Shown here: positions 34,600 to 47,679 of the stretch, piece by piece | Position numbering within the stretch: position 1 is the stretch's first letter | How the letters are laid out: each line of letters starts with the position of its first letter | Source: Motacilla alba alba | Taxonomy: Eukaryota; Chordata; Aves; Passeriformes; Motacillidae | Direction: 5' to 3' | DNA: 64,000 nt | Assembly (NCBI RefSeq): GCF_015832195.1 | Contig: NC_052018.1 | Span: forward strand, 63,487,666-63,551,665 | The notes under the pieces: model-generated | Told to the model about the DNA's origin: nothing | The model's input: only the letters and a program-made list of their open reading frames with translations | Database searches by the model: none | Position numbers and translations under genes: made by a program

Positions 34600-37500
34600 T
34601 TCTACTTATGCCACTGTTTTTAGAGATACTGATTTTATTCAGGTCCAGCACATGTTTTATGACTCTGATTGTATGTGGGTGAAGTCACAGTACTGTCCAG
34701 AGCTCTGGATACCAGCAGAATCCCATGGATGTAAATATATAGAAAAGAGACAAACTGCATTGGGAAAAAAAAATCTTGTTCATAGGGGAAAAAAAAAAAT
34801 CTTGTTTGCATAATAGTGCTTCCTTTGTGATAACAAAGGAAGATTTTTGGTTTCTGTTATTTTTGAAAACATGAAAATCCTACATAAATGTGTATTATAA
34901 TAACCAATCTGATAGTGTAAAAGGATGGTCTGTGAAATCTGACTTTATAGGCACCACAAAGCTAAATAGCATAAACTGAGGAGGAGCTACCAAAAAAAGG
35001 GCATTTGGAATGCCTGCCTTGGTGAAATAGGGAAAAAATGTAGGAAAGCCTGAGATTATGGGTACAAACTGAGTGCTGAGTTTTAGGAGAAGATTGCACC
35101 AAATGCTGCAGATATGGATGAAAAAGATGTGTAGAAGTCTGTGCACTGCATTTGCATTCTTTGCACTCCTAATTTATTAAAGGTTTTTCTGCTCAGTTGG
35201 TGCCATGTCAAATACTGAAATTGGATGAGAGTACTTCAAAGGAACTTTTCTGATTTGTTTCTAGAATCCTTGTTTGTATTTTAGGAATTAATGCAGTTCT
35301 TAGGGAACAATTCCACAAATATGTACATTCTGTTTTCTTGCACCACGTAAAGGGAACTGTTTGTGTGTGGTCAATCAAATTCATAAGCTTTTGTGGAATT
35401 ACATATTTTAAAAAAAGTTCTTCAAAATATTTTTATGCATTTAAATGTTTTTAGGATAAATAGGTAGCAAGTGTTTTTGTGTTTTATCTCAGGTATGTGT
35501 CTGCATCATTTCTAAGGTGGAAAATCCCAACATTTCTTTCTTTTTGTTTCTCTCTATTATATATGCTCACTCTCTTTTTATTTTTTAACTCAACAAACCA
35601 AAGGATACTTTAAATTATTTACTTCTAAAAATCTGGAGGTGCTACAATGATGTCATAGTTTAAAAAAAGGAAAAATGTTTTCAATTTGATGTTGGAGATC
35701 TTTTGTTCCTCATCCTACTGTGCAAGTGTTTATATTTTATGTTTTTAAGGAAATTAATTTCAAATGGTTTCTGATTAGTGGCTTGGCCCTGCTTCATTGT
35801 CATGCTGATTTTCATATGGTTCTTTTAAAAATAAAATATCAGCAAAACAGACATGACAACAAGGGAGAATCAGCAGTCCTGGATATTTCTGGACACCTTA
35901 ATGTGGGAAAAGCCTGTGAGGGAAGAGGTGGAACTGGGTAGCCAGATCCTGAGCTTGGTATCCCAAGACAGAGTGGGGGAATGTGAGGTGAGGAGGAATG
36001 CAGCAGTCAGAGCAGTACGGGGAGGCACAGCTGGGCAGGGCACAATAAGAATGTGGTGTCTTCTTCTCCCAAATCAGGGAAATTTAATACGTGATGTATG
36101 GCATCACATAGTGGGCTAGAACAAAGGGAGTGCAGCTGGGAGCAGAGATGCAAAATGAGTCAGAAAAGTGAGATGCTGAGGGGAAATGCTGTGTTGTGGC
36201 TCTGCATGCAGCCAGCAGTGCTGCTGCAGGCTGTGGGGTTGCAGCTCCCTGATGAGTGAAGCGAGGCTGGTGGCTGTGCCACCCCAGCACTCCTGTGCTG
36301 CAATAAACACAGAATCGGTGTCGTGGTACCCAGCCAAGATGGTCTGTGCTCACCAAATCGCTGCTGATTGAGGTGGGACTGTCAGCACTGGGACCTGACC
36401 TTCAAATCATTGCCCCTTGTACTGGGAGGTGCCTGGTTTTCCTGCAGAATGTCACTAATTCAGGTTATTCCCTACTGGTGCTGGAATGTGCACATCTCTG
36501 AGATGTGTTATTGCTGCAGTTCCAGCATTTGCTGCTTTTATTTGTCAACTTGAAATACGTGTGTGCCCAGTACACAGAAGTGCTCTGTAAATAGCTGGTG
36601 ATGTGTAAAGGATTGGAGGGAAAAGCACAAATAAAGTAACTTCCACAGCACATTTAATTTTTTGTTTGCCTATATGTGGAAGGCATAGTTAAATTAATAA
36701 AACTTCAGTTACTAAAGAGTTACCAAGAGTTTCTTTCATGGCTACACAGTCAGTAGCTCTAAATTTACTCTCTTACTGCTGGCCAGGTGAATTTAATAAT
36801 TGTTTAAGCTGATGAAATTGGGCTGCTGCTTTGTCACAATGAAAAATGTGTTTCCTTAATCCTCCTAGGAAACTGTAAACTGGAGGGTCATAGTTCACAG
36901 GTATTATCTTTCATTTTTTGCTCCTTTTCCCCTGGCACCACTGCATGGTGAGCAGCCTTGTGCCGCAGCACGTGTCCACCACAGCAGCGCACTGATTAAG
37001 CCTGTCACCCTCTGCTGGTGTCTCCTCCTCTTAGGTTTTATAAAAACTGCTATTTTATTATTATCTAGTAAAGAATTGTGTGTGCTATGTTGCATCCTGT
37101 ATGTTTGCTTCTTTGTGTCAGTTTTTTAATCTTGCCAGGATAAATGAGGCTTTGGAAAACCACAGTGAAGAGTTTAGCATAAGGGGAGGCTTCAATGTGA
37201 ACTTGCTTTCATTTATGTCCTGTGATATGTAAATCCACTCTGGTTTTGTCTGTCATATTTAAGTCATAGGTGCTGGTTGCATCCTTGTCTCCAATGTTAA
37301 TGGTGTGAAGAGCAGGACTGCAGCCTTAGCACTGAGGAGGCAACCAGAACAGAAATGAAAACTACTCTCAGTTTTCACATTAGTCTTCCACATATGTTTT
37401 CTTTTTTTCTGACAGTAAATATGCCTGTTTTTTAGCTGGCAGAAATCTGTCAGCCTGGCACTGACAGATTTTGACCCTAAACTCAGGAATACATTGTGAC

Positions 37501-37932
37501 TGGATCATGATGCTGGTCTTTCCATTTGCTGAAGCTTGCAGTAGCTGCTCAGGAGGAATACAATGCCCTGCTAACTCCGCTGTGTCAGTGTTGGCTTCAT
37601 CACGATACCAGAAACATCTTTTGTTCACTGCTAGTTTATAAAGCTTTTTGTGATTGTTTTTAAATTGATGCTGCACACTGGGAGAAGTTACAGGTGGTTT
37701 TTTTTTTTTTGAAAAGCATGAATGCACAAATGTGCCTGTAGTTACTCTGTGTCAGATAAAGTCTGAAAATTTTTGAGGAAAAGAACACCCTTTTTTGATG
37801 TTAGCAGATTTGATAGTAAGAGGGGTTTTTTTTCTCTTTTATTATCTCTTTTTGAACTGAAGACCATCAATTTGTATACTGCCCAGAGGTGCTGAATTCC
37901 CAGGCAACAATTTTTAAGTTTTTGTCTCTTTC

Positions 37933-37978
<46 letters not shown>

Positions 37979-40760
37979 GTAGGCAAAGGGAAAGCACTGT
38001 AAACTAAAAATATTACAAGGTTCAACTGAGCTCTACAAAGTTGTATTTAGAGTTTTTATCAGTCATGTTCTTTCCATCTGTTCGTGTTTGGGATAGGACG
38101 GGCCACAGCTGAAACTTAGACTTCTCTATTTGAGATCCTCCTAATTTGGCTGTTGGTAATTGAGAAGCAGCATCCCTTGAGGGCCTCGTGCCTGCTGTGT
38201 GCCATGCAGAGATACTCCTGACGCTCTCTGTGATTTATGTGAAACAACCATGCTGACCTGCTGGCCAAAATGAATGAAGTTCTGTTTTCTGTCAACTGGC
38301 AAATTATTGCTGTGGTTTTATTTCTTCAAAAGGGTTAAAAAAACTCGTGGGAAGCCCAAATGAAATTGGGTTTTTTGTTGTCTGAACTTGATTTTGTTAC
38401 TCTTGCAGTGTCACTGTTTCGCAAACTCTTGATCTTCTATGCTAGACAGGATCTGCATTTCTAATACAAAAATTCAGGCTTTTTACAGATCTAAATGGAA
38501 CAAAAGTAGACAAGTTTCTCCAGAGTTATTAACCTGGCGCCTTCTTGTGAGCACTAATTTTACTCAAAACTGACACATCAATTCCAGCAATTTTCCTTAA
38601 AATATGAAACACTATAATATACGCAAATTTTAAAGGTTATTAGAAAAATGCATCTTCAGTAACACTTGAGAATTAAATTCGGGTAGGTTTAATATAAAAT
38701 TTGCCTTTGTAGAGAAGATGTTTGCCAAATAGAAAATATATGTTACAAATACAAAGACTGTTCAGGACACAAAGTCATAATGTTAGCGGGTGGAACATGA
38801 AATAAAATAGGGTATTTTGTCACAATAGGGTGCATTAAAAATATTTTAAGCATTACATTTGCTGAATTTTTTTTCAATATTTCACTGTATGAAAAAAATC
38901 CAAATGTGCTAATACCTTGTCAGTATTTTCTTTTCCACCGTCTCCAACTAAATTGAAGCCCAACTCAAATAATGATTTTCTTTCCCAACCTATCCTCTTT
39001 ATTCCTAGTCTGTGAGAGTATAATTTGAGAAACACACCTATTCCCTGGGCAAGAACTAACAAAGTATGACTTGTTCTACTAGATGAGTTCTTTGCCCAAA
39101 ATAAACTGCTCCCAAATTAGAGCTGGGGTTGTGTTGATGAAAACAATAAATTGAAGATTGAGAACTTGCCAATATCCACATTTCCCCATACCAAACTTAT
39201 TATTTGTCAGTGTGTCATCATGTGTCTTGCCATCATTCACCAAAATAAATGCCACTGGAGTAAATGTCAATCTGGCATAAATCTTGAATATAAGTAGTAA
39301 TGAACATGGGAAAATGGTGGTGATGGTTTTGGTAAATGATAAATTTTGGTGTGATGTTTAATTTGTGGTGAGAGTTCTGGAAGACCTTCACTGAGATGGA
39401 CATAATTTGGTGCTCATAGTCCATACAGACAGGTTGGCCTGGGAGCAACAATGGAAGTTGCTTTTATGGTAACAAATAATTTGGAGGTATGTGTTGGCTA
39501 GAGTTTTATTTGTTGTTACCCAACTGGTTGTTGCGTATAACTGTGATGTTCACAGCTGTTGTCTAGTTAGATGTTTCCTTCACATTTTTCCTACTAGGAT
39601 AATTTTCACTGTGTACCTTTAGAGCTCAAATAAAACATTAATGTTAATCCATAACATTATTTGAATGTCACACTAGCTGATACTGTATGAGCAGTTTCAA
39701 AGTGCAAATTAACTGGAATAGAAGCAATTTTTAGTAGGAGGTGTCATGTTGAAAGCAGAGCAATGGGACGTTGTAGCTATAGTAGAATATCCTTTAGAAG
39801 TTAAGGTTACCATTCTAGCAGGTTATTCAAGTCTAAAGATGGTGCTTTGGTTGGACACTTCCTTATGCCAAGCTGTGGGATACAGCAGCAAGGAGCAGTT
39901 GGCCATAGCCTGTGCAGCCAGAAGCTGGTTTGATGAGTACATTCATATCCTGTTCATTCTTGGGCCTGTTGGAGCCATTTCCCAGTGTGGTTTCTGCCTC
40001 CTGTGATGGGAAATGATATGGAAGCTGAAAACAGTGTTTCAGGGAGAGGCAACAACTGGCAAGCAATTCCACTTGCTCCTATGTAGAAATCTACACATTT
40101 TATCTGGGCATGTACCAAGGTAAACAGGCTCTGATTCCTGGGGGAAAAACTACATTCGTTCCCAAGCTGCTCCATGAGCAAACTGGGCACCTTTGCATTG
40201 GGACAGGGTGTGTGGGTGGAGATAGTAGCTACTTTACTTGTCTGACTTTTACCAACTGCTACAAATCTGTCAGAGGCCTGATGTGAGTTTTGGTGTCGGA
40301 GGAAGGAACTACCACAGAGTTTAGAGAGCTCCTGCCTTGAGCTCTCAGCTGCAGGTTAGTGCCCTGACAGCAAGATTTTTCCAAAGCTTATCTATCAAGC
40401 ACTGCTTTATCATGAAACTTCTTTAAAAGTACCCTCAATCTACTTTGAGGTTTCACTATGATAGAGATGTAAATAACGCAGAGCATTTTCGTGGTCATTT
40501 GATAAATTCAGAAATAGTTTACTCCTCTGTAACCAGCTCCAATTTTTACACAAATTCTTAACCACAATTTATACTAAATGGCAAGAGAGTAAAAAATCAA
40601 ACCAGATATCATGTGACTCTTGGAAATTTGCCCTCTCCACAGGGGATCTGATGTCCTTAAAGGCATTAAACCTGTGCATATTGCTGTATTTCTGTTTCAT
40701 AATTAGCATGTGACTAAACTTTTGCAATTTTGACTGCTTTACTACACTGTGCAGGTACTT
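34600..40760. other. intronic stretch without genes
   Basis: AT-rich unique sequence with no recognised exon. It holds a near-tandem GGGAAAAAA(n)TCTTGTT pair near 34760-34808 and a 41-base A tract at 37935-37975. A GC-richer piece at about 35900-36400 has an AATAAACACAGAATCGGTGT string (36303-36322) that hints at an LTR polyadenylation region. Confidence 0.6.
37935..37975. repeat. poly(A) tract, 41 bases
   Basis: An uninterrupted A run. A tail of this length could mark a retroposed transcript on the + strand, but the sequence before it (about 37740-37934) matches no gene or SINE I know and I see no target-site duplication. Simple slippage is as likely. Confidence 0.9.
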
Positions 40761-40773
40761 AATGTACACTCAG

Positions 40774-41078
40774 ATTCCATAGAATGGATTGGGCTGGAAG
40801 TGACCTTAAGTTCTAGATCCAACCCCCCTGCTATGGGCAGGGACACCTTGTAGTAAACCAGTTTGCTTAGAGCCTCATCCACCCTGGCCTTGAGCACCTC
40901 CAGGGATGGGGCATCCACAACTTCACTGGACAACCTCTTCCAGTGCCTCACCACCCTCACAGTAAAGAATTTCTTCCTAATGCCTGGAATCTAGACCTGC
41001 CCTCTTTCAATTTAAAGCCATTTACCCCTTGTCCTATCACTGCACACTCTTGTAAAAAATCCCTCTCCCCTTCCATCA
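40774..41078 (-). mobile_element. CR1 LINE 3'-end fragment (about 305 bp)
   Basis: The + strand reads ATTCCATAGAATGGATTGGG, CTGGAAGTGACCTTAAG, ATCCAACCCCCCTGC, GAGCACCTCCAGGGATGGGG, CACCACCCTCACAGTAAAGA and CCTTGTCCTATCACTGCA. This is the classic reverse complement of an avian CR1 3' end, including the terminal ATTCTATG-type octamer. The copy is 5'-truncated, as nearly all CR1 insertions are, and well preserved compared with the other CR1 pieces in the window, so it is the youngest of them. Confidence 0.93.
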
Positions 41079-43388
41079 AGATGAATATCCAGAAAGTTTT
41101 TGGTAATATTAGAGAGACAAGTGTTTTAAAAAGAGTGAGCTTTGGCCAGATAACCAGATGAACCAGATGTTTTCTGGTTCACTGTCTGCTCTGCTTTTGC
41201 CTTATATTCCCTTTTGTCTGTGCTGTTTCCTTGCAGCCCCTGCTGTGGAGCTGGCAGGCCGGGGGGAGGGAAGCAGCCAACCATAGCTCCTTGCACAGCA
41301 GTGCTCTTGCCACCACTGCTCTTCATCAGGAAGCAAAAGGCATGTCAGTCTTTACAATTATTTGCTACTAACTTGTTCTTCCAGGCTTTGCTGCCTTCTG
41401 AGGCAAAAGAAGTTTGGCCCACCTTGTCAGTATTGTGTATTAACTCTGCTTGTCAGTGCAGGGATTGCTTCCTGTCCTTGCCAGGTCTGATGCTTAGTCA
41501 TTGAATGTCTTTCCCTGACTTGCTTGTTGCTTCATTTTTCTTTCATGTCATATAGCATGCATGAGCTTATGCTGAATGATATATGCAGAATTATTCATCA
41601 TTTTAATATATAAAGGCTTGATGCATACCTGAGTCTAATGAGTAAGGAAATAGTTGTTTAAGCTGCAGTATTTAATTTATATTTTGTAGCTCAAAATAAA
41701 CAGTACAAATCCATAGGCTTCTTTCCAATTAATCATGCTTATAATACTACTGTGAGGCTGTGTGTTCTTTTCTCTATTTCTATTCCTTCTGTCCATCAAC
41801 CTTGCCATTTGTTTTGCTTTCTCTCAAGGCTTTAAATGACTTTGAGAAAAGGTAATTTATTGTGTGTACAGCTCAGGTTGGAGTCTCTTAGTGTAGGCAG
41901 TGGGAGTTTTCCATGGGAGTGACACAGGTGAGAGGCAGCAGTTCTGGCACCAACATTAAAGTAAAGAGGTGGGGCCAGTTTTAGGATGAGCATAAGCTCC
42001 AAATTATGATCTGGGTGCAAAATTGGAGTAGCCTGTTCTCTGTTCTGCTCAAGTCTCTAGCTTCATACCAAGCTTTTACAGAGCAGTGCTTAGTCAGACC
42101 TGCACAGCCCATGGAATTTTATCCAATAATCTCTCTACCAGTAATGCATGTCTGAGCTCATCATCTCTCTTCAAAATATGTTTGACAACTAAAAATTATA
42201 AAAACCAAAAATATTGTTCATCCTAAAAGAGAAGTATTCTGAAGGTATACTTTGAAGTCTGTTCCTATTCCCAAAGACTTTGAACTCTGTAACATATGTG
42301 AGAAATGCAAGTTTAAGTTATTTTCAGTAGAGAAAAAATATCAACAAAATATTTGAACATGAGTAATTTTTTTTTTAGTACATCTGGGTTCTCCTGGCAT
42401 TCCTTATATAATCCCATGTGTATGGAAATGTTGAATTTGCAATTTATTTGCATCGTTTCAAGAGACAGCACCAGAAGGACTTACAGAGGCCACATACTCA
42501 GCCAAAACTTAATGCAGAAAGAAAACTGAGTGTTTTTAGCTCTGAAGGTGGAAATAGTGGCTTTATCCATGTGCACCAATGTCATACAACTCTTGACCAA
42601 ACTTTTGGAGTTTGTATCCTCACAATAGGGAATTTCCTAGTGCTAACACTTTTTACCAAATAGGCAGGACTTCCTTAGAGGTGGCACGTTGTCAGCCTGT
42701 GGTGTCTAAGAAGCAGGAGAAAAATAACCTTATTGTTACACTCCTTTTGTTTTCCAACTGCTACAATCCATTTGTTTTGTTAGATGTACATCAAATGCTT
42801 CTTTCTAGGAAAGCACAGTAACTGCTCTGAACACGGAATGTGCTGTACACTGAGAACATTTCATGAGCAGCAGAAGTTTCTTGCACCCCACCAATGTATT
42901 TTTGTGCTGGTGTGATTCCAGGGAGCCAAAGGTTCTCTCACTGTTGTCAGAGCTGAAAATAATGCAGCATTAGAAACTTACAATCTTCTTTTGGGGGATT
43001 CTAATGAAATATTCAAATAAGGAGAAAATAGCTGTTAAACAGAAGTAAACCTGGGGAGAATTGATTAAATAGATTTTGTGGGAGTTTGACTACTTCCACC
43101 AGTGTTCACATAAATTAACATCATTTGGGTGTGCTTCCAAATCTTGATGAATTTTTTTCAGCTGTGTACCATGGTATGGTGCCAGAGACCTGAAGAGCTA
43201 TAAATCAGAGCATTGCAGCCTAATTTCTCAGGGAGCTGAAAGCTTCTGTGTGTTAGTACTAGCTTTGATTAAGACACTTCTTGGAGTTGCTCTTTCATTA
43301 AATTTTCAGGTCTGTATATATTAATTTTCCAAATTAGTATCTTACAAAAGTGGAATAAGATTACATGGATGATGGGATTATGCATGAA

Positions 43389-43418
43389 ATATGGATTATA
43401 TGGATTACATGGATTGGG
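43389..43418. repeat. short 9-bp tandem repeat (ATATGGATT-like)
   Basis: Three imperfect copies of A(T/C)ATGGATT in a row, with related GGATGATGGGATT sequence just upstream. A small minisatellite seed with no evident role. Confidence 0.7.
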
Positions 43419-46400
43419 AATCTCTGTTAATAAAAGGCATAAAATACCTTTTCTTGTCTAAGTAATTGTGAGGCTTGCTGGGATGGAGTGGGGGCAAAAA
43501 ATGAGCCCTGCTACCATTTTCAAACTGGTTTTTTTTTTCAGTGTATATGAGTTTTCTACATGGTTATTTTATTCTCCAAAAAATGTATCTGTGCAAGAAT
43601 TAGTCAAACCAATGACTCTTGCTACTTTTCTCCTCTGCATTGTTGCACGTGTGAGTTTTACTACACATAAGGCTTATTTTACATTCCACAGGAGCCTGCC
43701 AGGATTTTCCATTCTGTTTCAAAGCAAGAGTTCACATCTGAGTGTTTTCTCACTCTAGTAGTGGAAAAGGTCTGTTGGAGTGTGCTGTGATAACTCTGCA
43801 GAGAGTTAGAACTCAGGGGAACAGGAATCAAGAATTGAAAAGGTGGAAAGGTATTTTTATTTTAATAAAAGTGATGAGCATTTTATTTTCCTTGGGTATG
43901 AATGCTGTTTGCCTTGCAAATGAGAATTCAGCTTTTCAAATCAAAGATCATTTCAGCAGTTGTGAATGTATGAATGAGACAAAACATTAAGAGATTGCAA
44001 AAGTAATGCAAATGAGCGAGGAATTTTATCTTTTTAAAAGTTGAAGTAAATTGAGTAGAGGGGATTTGAAACTGATATGTAGCAAAAGAAACAGTCATTT
44101 AACTGCACTCAGAACCCTGCTTGTATTACAGGTGTTTCAGCAACTGCATTTCCCCCTTGGATTTAGAGCTCTGAATGTCAGTGTTACATGCACTAGAACA
44201 CAAGGGCTTTGGGGTGTGCGAGTAAAGCTTTTCTGTGTGCATTTTCTTGCACGTGCCTGTTCAGGAGCACAGGTGACAAGCCTTGGACAGCTGCCTCTCT
44301 TGAGATGCCATGTCACAGTTTGTCCTTTTGTAACCTAAAATCAGGGCTGCAGCCTGAGCGTGCCAGCCACAGGCAATCCCTTCTGCAGGCAGCTTGTGTC
44401 TTACACTCTGTAGGGGACTCCCTTCTGCAGTCTAGTGACAGCAGACAGGGACAGGGAGCCAGCATCTTTGGAACAAGGTGTTATTTATTCCTCCCCTGAA
44501 AATGTCTGTTGGATGCACAATACGGTAATGCATGAGATGTAGCTTTGTCTCAAAAAAGACCTATGTGCATAGGCTTTACTTGCTCATTTGGAAATTCCTC
44601 TAAGCCTAGATAAGTCTGTCCCTGGCAGGGAGAGCCGGCTGTAACTGTGTTTTTATGAGATGGATTCAGATCCCATGTGTCAGCCCCATGCACACATGCA
44701 CTGTGGTTGTTCTGGTGCAGCCATACAGCTCTCATGTGACCCAGAACAGGGACTGGATCTGGCTTAAAAAAACCCCAACATGTTTTGTGGCTTTTGTTTT
44801 GCGCAGTGAAGCCAGATCTGATTCTCAGCGTGGCTCTGTAAACAGGCATGCTGGCATCACTGTAGGGTGCAGGCAGCAGCACTTCAGTCAGGCACTACTG
44901 TGGGAAGCTCTTGTGGATGAAATCATGTAGTGAGCTTACAGTATGTCTGTGTGGGGGTCAACCTGTGCTCTTCTCATTGGCACAGTCATGCTGATTTTTG
45001 GTTTTTCCTCCCTGCTTCATTCAGACCCTTTCTCTTTTCTTGAAGTATGAAATAGCCTTTGATTCAGTTGTAAGCTTTGGGAAAATTAACACATTCAAAT
45101 ATGGATGGATTTATGCAGGCAGTCTCCCCAGTTAATGGTGTTGGCACTGTCGGTTCCTTTTGAAGCTGTATCTTTCAGACATTTACCTGCTTGCTTATTT
45201 TCCTTTCTTTTTTCTTGCTTCGAAGCTTGGCAACGTCTTTATAGCTCACTTTCTTCTTCACCAAGGAAGCAGAGTTAAAAGTTGAAGAGCACATCTGACA
45301 ACACTGATCAAAAATAAGCATTATTCTCCTTCTTCTCTTTTCTACTTCTACCCTAACCTCTACCTCCCCTCAAGTTAATCTTTAAAACTTGCAGTGCAGT
45401 AGTTGACCAAAATAGTTAAATTTAAGTATTTTGGGAGACGCCTCCATCTTCCTTCTTCCTGACTTCCATTTTCTCCTGTGGGCTGATTATGCTGGCTTGT
45501 TATCTCTGTTGGCTCCTGGGGTTAGTTGCAGATACATCTCTAATGTGAGAAGATGGCAGAAGCTGCCACTGTTATTATTGGGTTTTGAATATGTTGTAGT
45601 CTGGTATTTTCCTGCTTCTAGAGCTCTTTGAAGAGCCTGAGAACCAGTTGTGTGTGCTTTTTGAAGTTCTTCCTCTTGAGTGAGGCAGGAATCCCAACTG
45701 GCTGTTCCTGCTGATATGTGAACCCAAGAGCTTTTCCTTAGGACTGCATCCTGAAAAATGGATGTGGTGACATAATGGCCACTCTGGTTTTTTATCCTTT
45801 TCCTTCTCCTTCATTCCTTCTCCTCCTCCAAGCTCATTGAAGAGAAGCGCATGGAGGCACGCCTGAAACCATGTAGCGATACCTGCAGCATTGCTAGTAT
45901 TGGCATGCAAAAAGAAATTGCAGGTTGTCTGTGTTTGTGTTTGCTGGGGAGGCCTTAGAATTTGACGGCAGTCTTATTCTTACTTTTTGATGACAGTCTG
46001 ATTGTTACTTCTTTTGGGTTTCAATGCCTGGAACAGCAAAATCGTATGAAGTTGTATGTAGTAATTTGAACAAAACAAGATAAAATCAAGAGGAAAGGAA
46101 GTGAACTGAAGGGCCTTTAGCATGCCTTTATTAAGACTTGTAACCAAAATGCGTGTAGAATTTAGAATTAAAGACCAAGTCTGCTTTTTTTTACACTTCT
46201 CATCTGAATATTACAGTTTCAAAGGGGAGGGATTAGTTTGACTTGTCATTTAACACAGGGAAGAAATGAGAGGTGGAAAAACGTCTGATTCACCAGTTAG
46301 TACACATCCAAAATGGTCATGTTAGGCCTGTTTTGTATATGCATGACTGCAATTTCCCCTGTGCTTAATGCAGGGAGATCAAACATTTCAGGAGACCTGG

Positions 46401-47643
46401 CAAAAGGGATGGGGGAAGTGTGCTGTGTGTGGGGAGCTGCTGCCAGCCCTTGCCTGCACTGTGGCTGATGTCTGCTCGGGCCCATCCTCGTCCTTCCAGC
46501 CACTGCAGCTGGGTGCTGGGCTCTGGGACGAGCTTCAGCGTGGGAGGACCACATGTGGGCATGGCCTGCTGGGCTGCTCTGCCTTGATGAATTGGCTCTC
46601 AAGGCATTCCAAAAGCACATGTGTGTTTGTGATAGATAAAATGGGTGTTGTTGATGTAGTTGGTTTCAATGTTTTAATGGAGAGATATAAGCTCGAATTT
46701 TTTCAGTGGAGCAATGTGCCATGCTCTACTCTCACCTCCATCCCTTCCTCCTTCCATGATTTCCTTCTGTTATTTTTCAGAAGGACAGGTATTTGGCCCC
46801 CTAGATGTTTTGAGACAGCTGGTGCTATGATGCGTCAGGAACACAACTGCTGTGGATATTCACTTTATCTAGGCCATTGTTCTACAGCTGCAACAAATTC
46901 TACATGGCTTGTTGTGAGCAAAGACTTTCCCTTATACACTGCCAACCTTTAAGTGCAGTCAGATTCATCTCCACACCTGAGTCTGCAGAGCTTGAGGAAG
47001 TCTGGTTTTTTAGAAATATAAATAGGGAACATAAAGGGATGCAGGAAGGAATCCACATTTAGTCACTTTGACACAGTTTCCCCATGATGTGTCACTGTCT
47101 TGCAGTCCCGGCATTACCAGTAGCATTGCTTTCCAGGCTGCTCTCCATAGGACAGTTCTGCAGTGATCGATGGTCCCAGCTGCAATACCCTGTAACAGAG
47201 GCACCTCCACAGCCACTTCGTTGGTGGCCACTTTGTCTGGTCTGATTGAATTAAAGTTCTTTGAGCAGGGACTATGATCAGGAGTGGTCTACAGGCAATG
47301 TGGGGTATAGTTTGAGGAGCAAAGCAGAGAGCCCAACTAAAAACCAAGAGATAGCTCTTGGAGTGAAATTGCTGTCTAGGTTGATACTGCTGGCATTGAA
47401 TATTCAGTGTTTTGAAGGAGAGATACCAGTTGGATGGGTGTGTATTTTGTGTGTTGTGGTATGCCAGGATGATATGCAGAACTGATTTACTACTTGATGT
47501 TTGTCTCATGATGGGGAGGTGGAGCTGGAAAACAACAGTCATTTAGTCCTCAGTTTCTTCCTCAGTTACTTTTCTTTATTGTCTTTCTGCATTTTATTAT
47601 AGCTGCAGAAGAGTAGATTCCTCTAATAGAATAGAAGATGCTG

Positions 47644-47679
47644 ACACACGCACACACATATATATATATACACACATAC
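47644..47679. repeat. (CA)n(TA)n compound microsatellite
   Basis: ACACACGCACACACATATAT continues as TATATATACACACATAC. A compound dinucleotide repeat, likely polymorphic. Confidence 0.9.
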
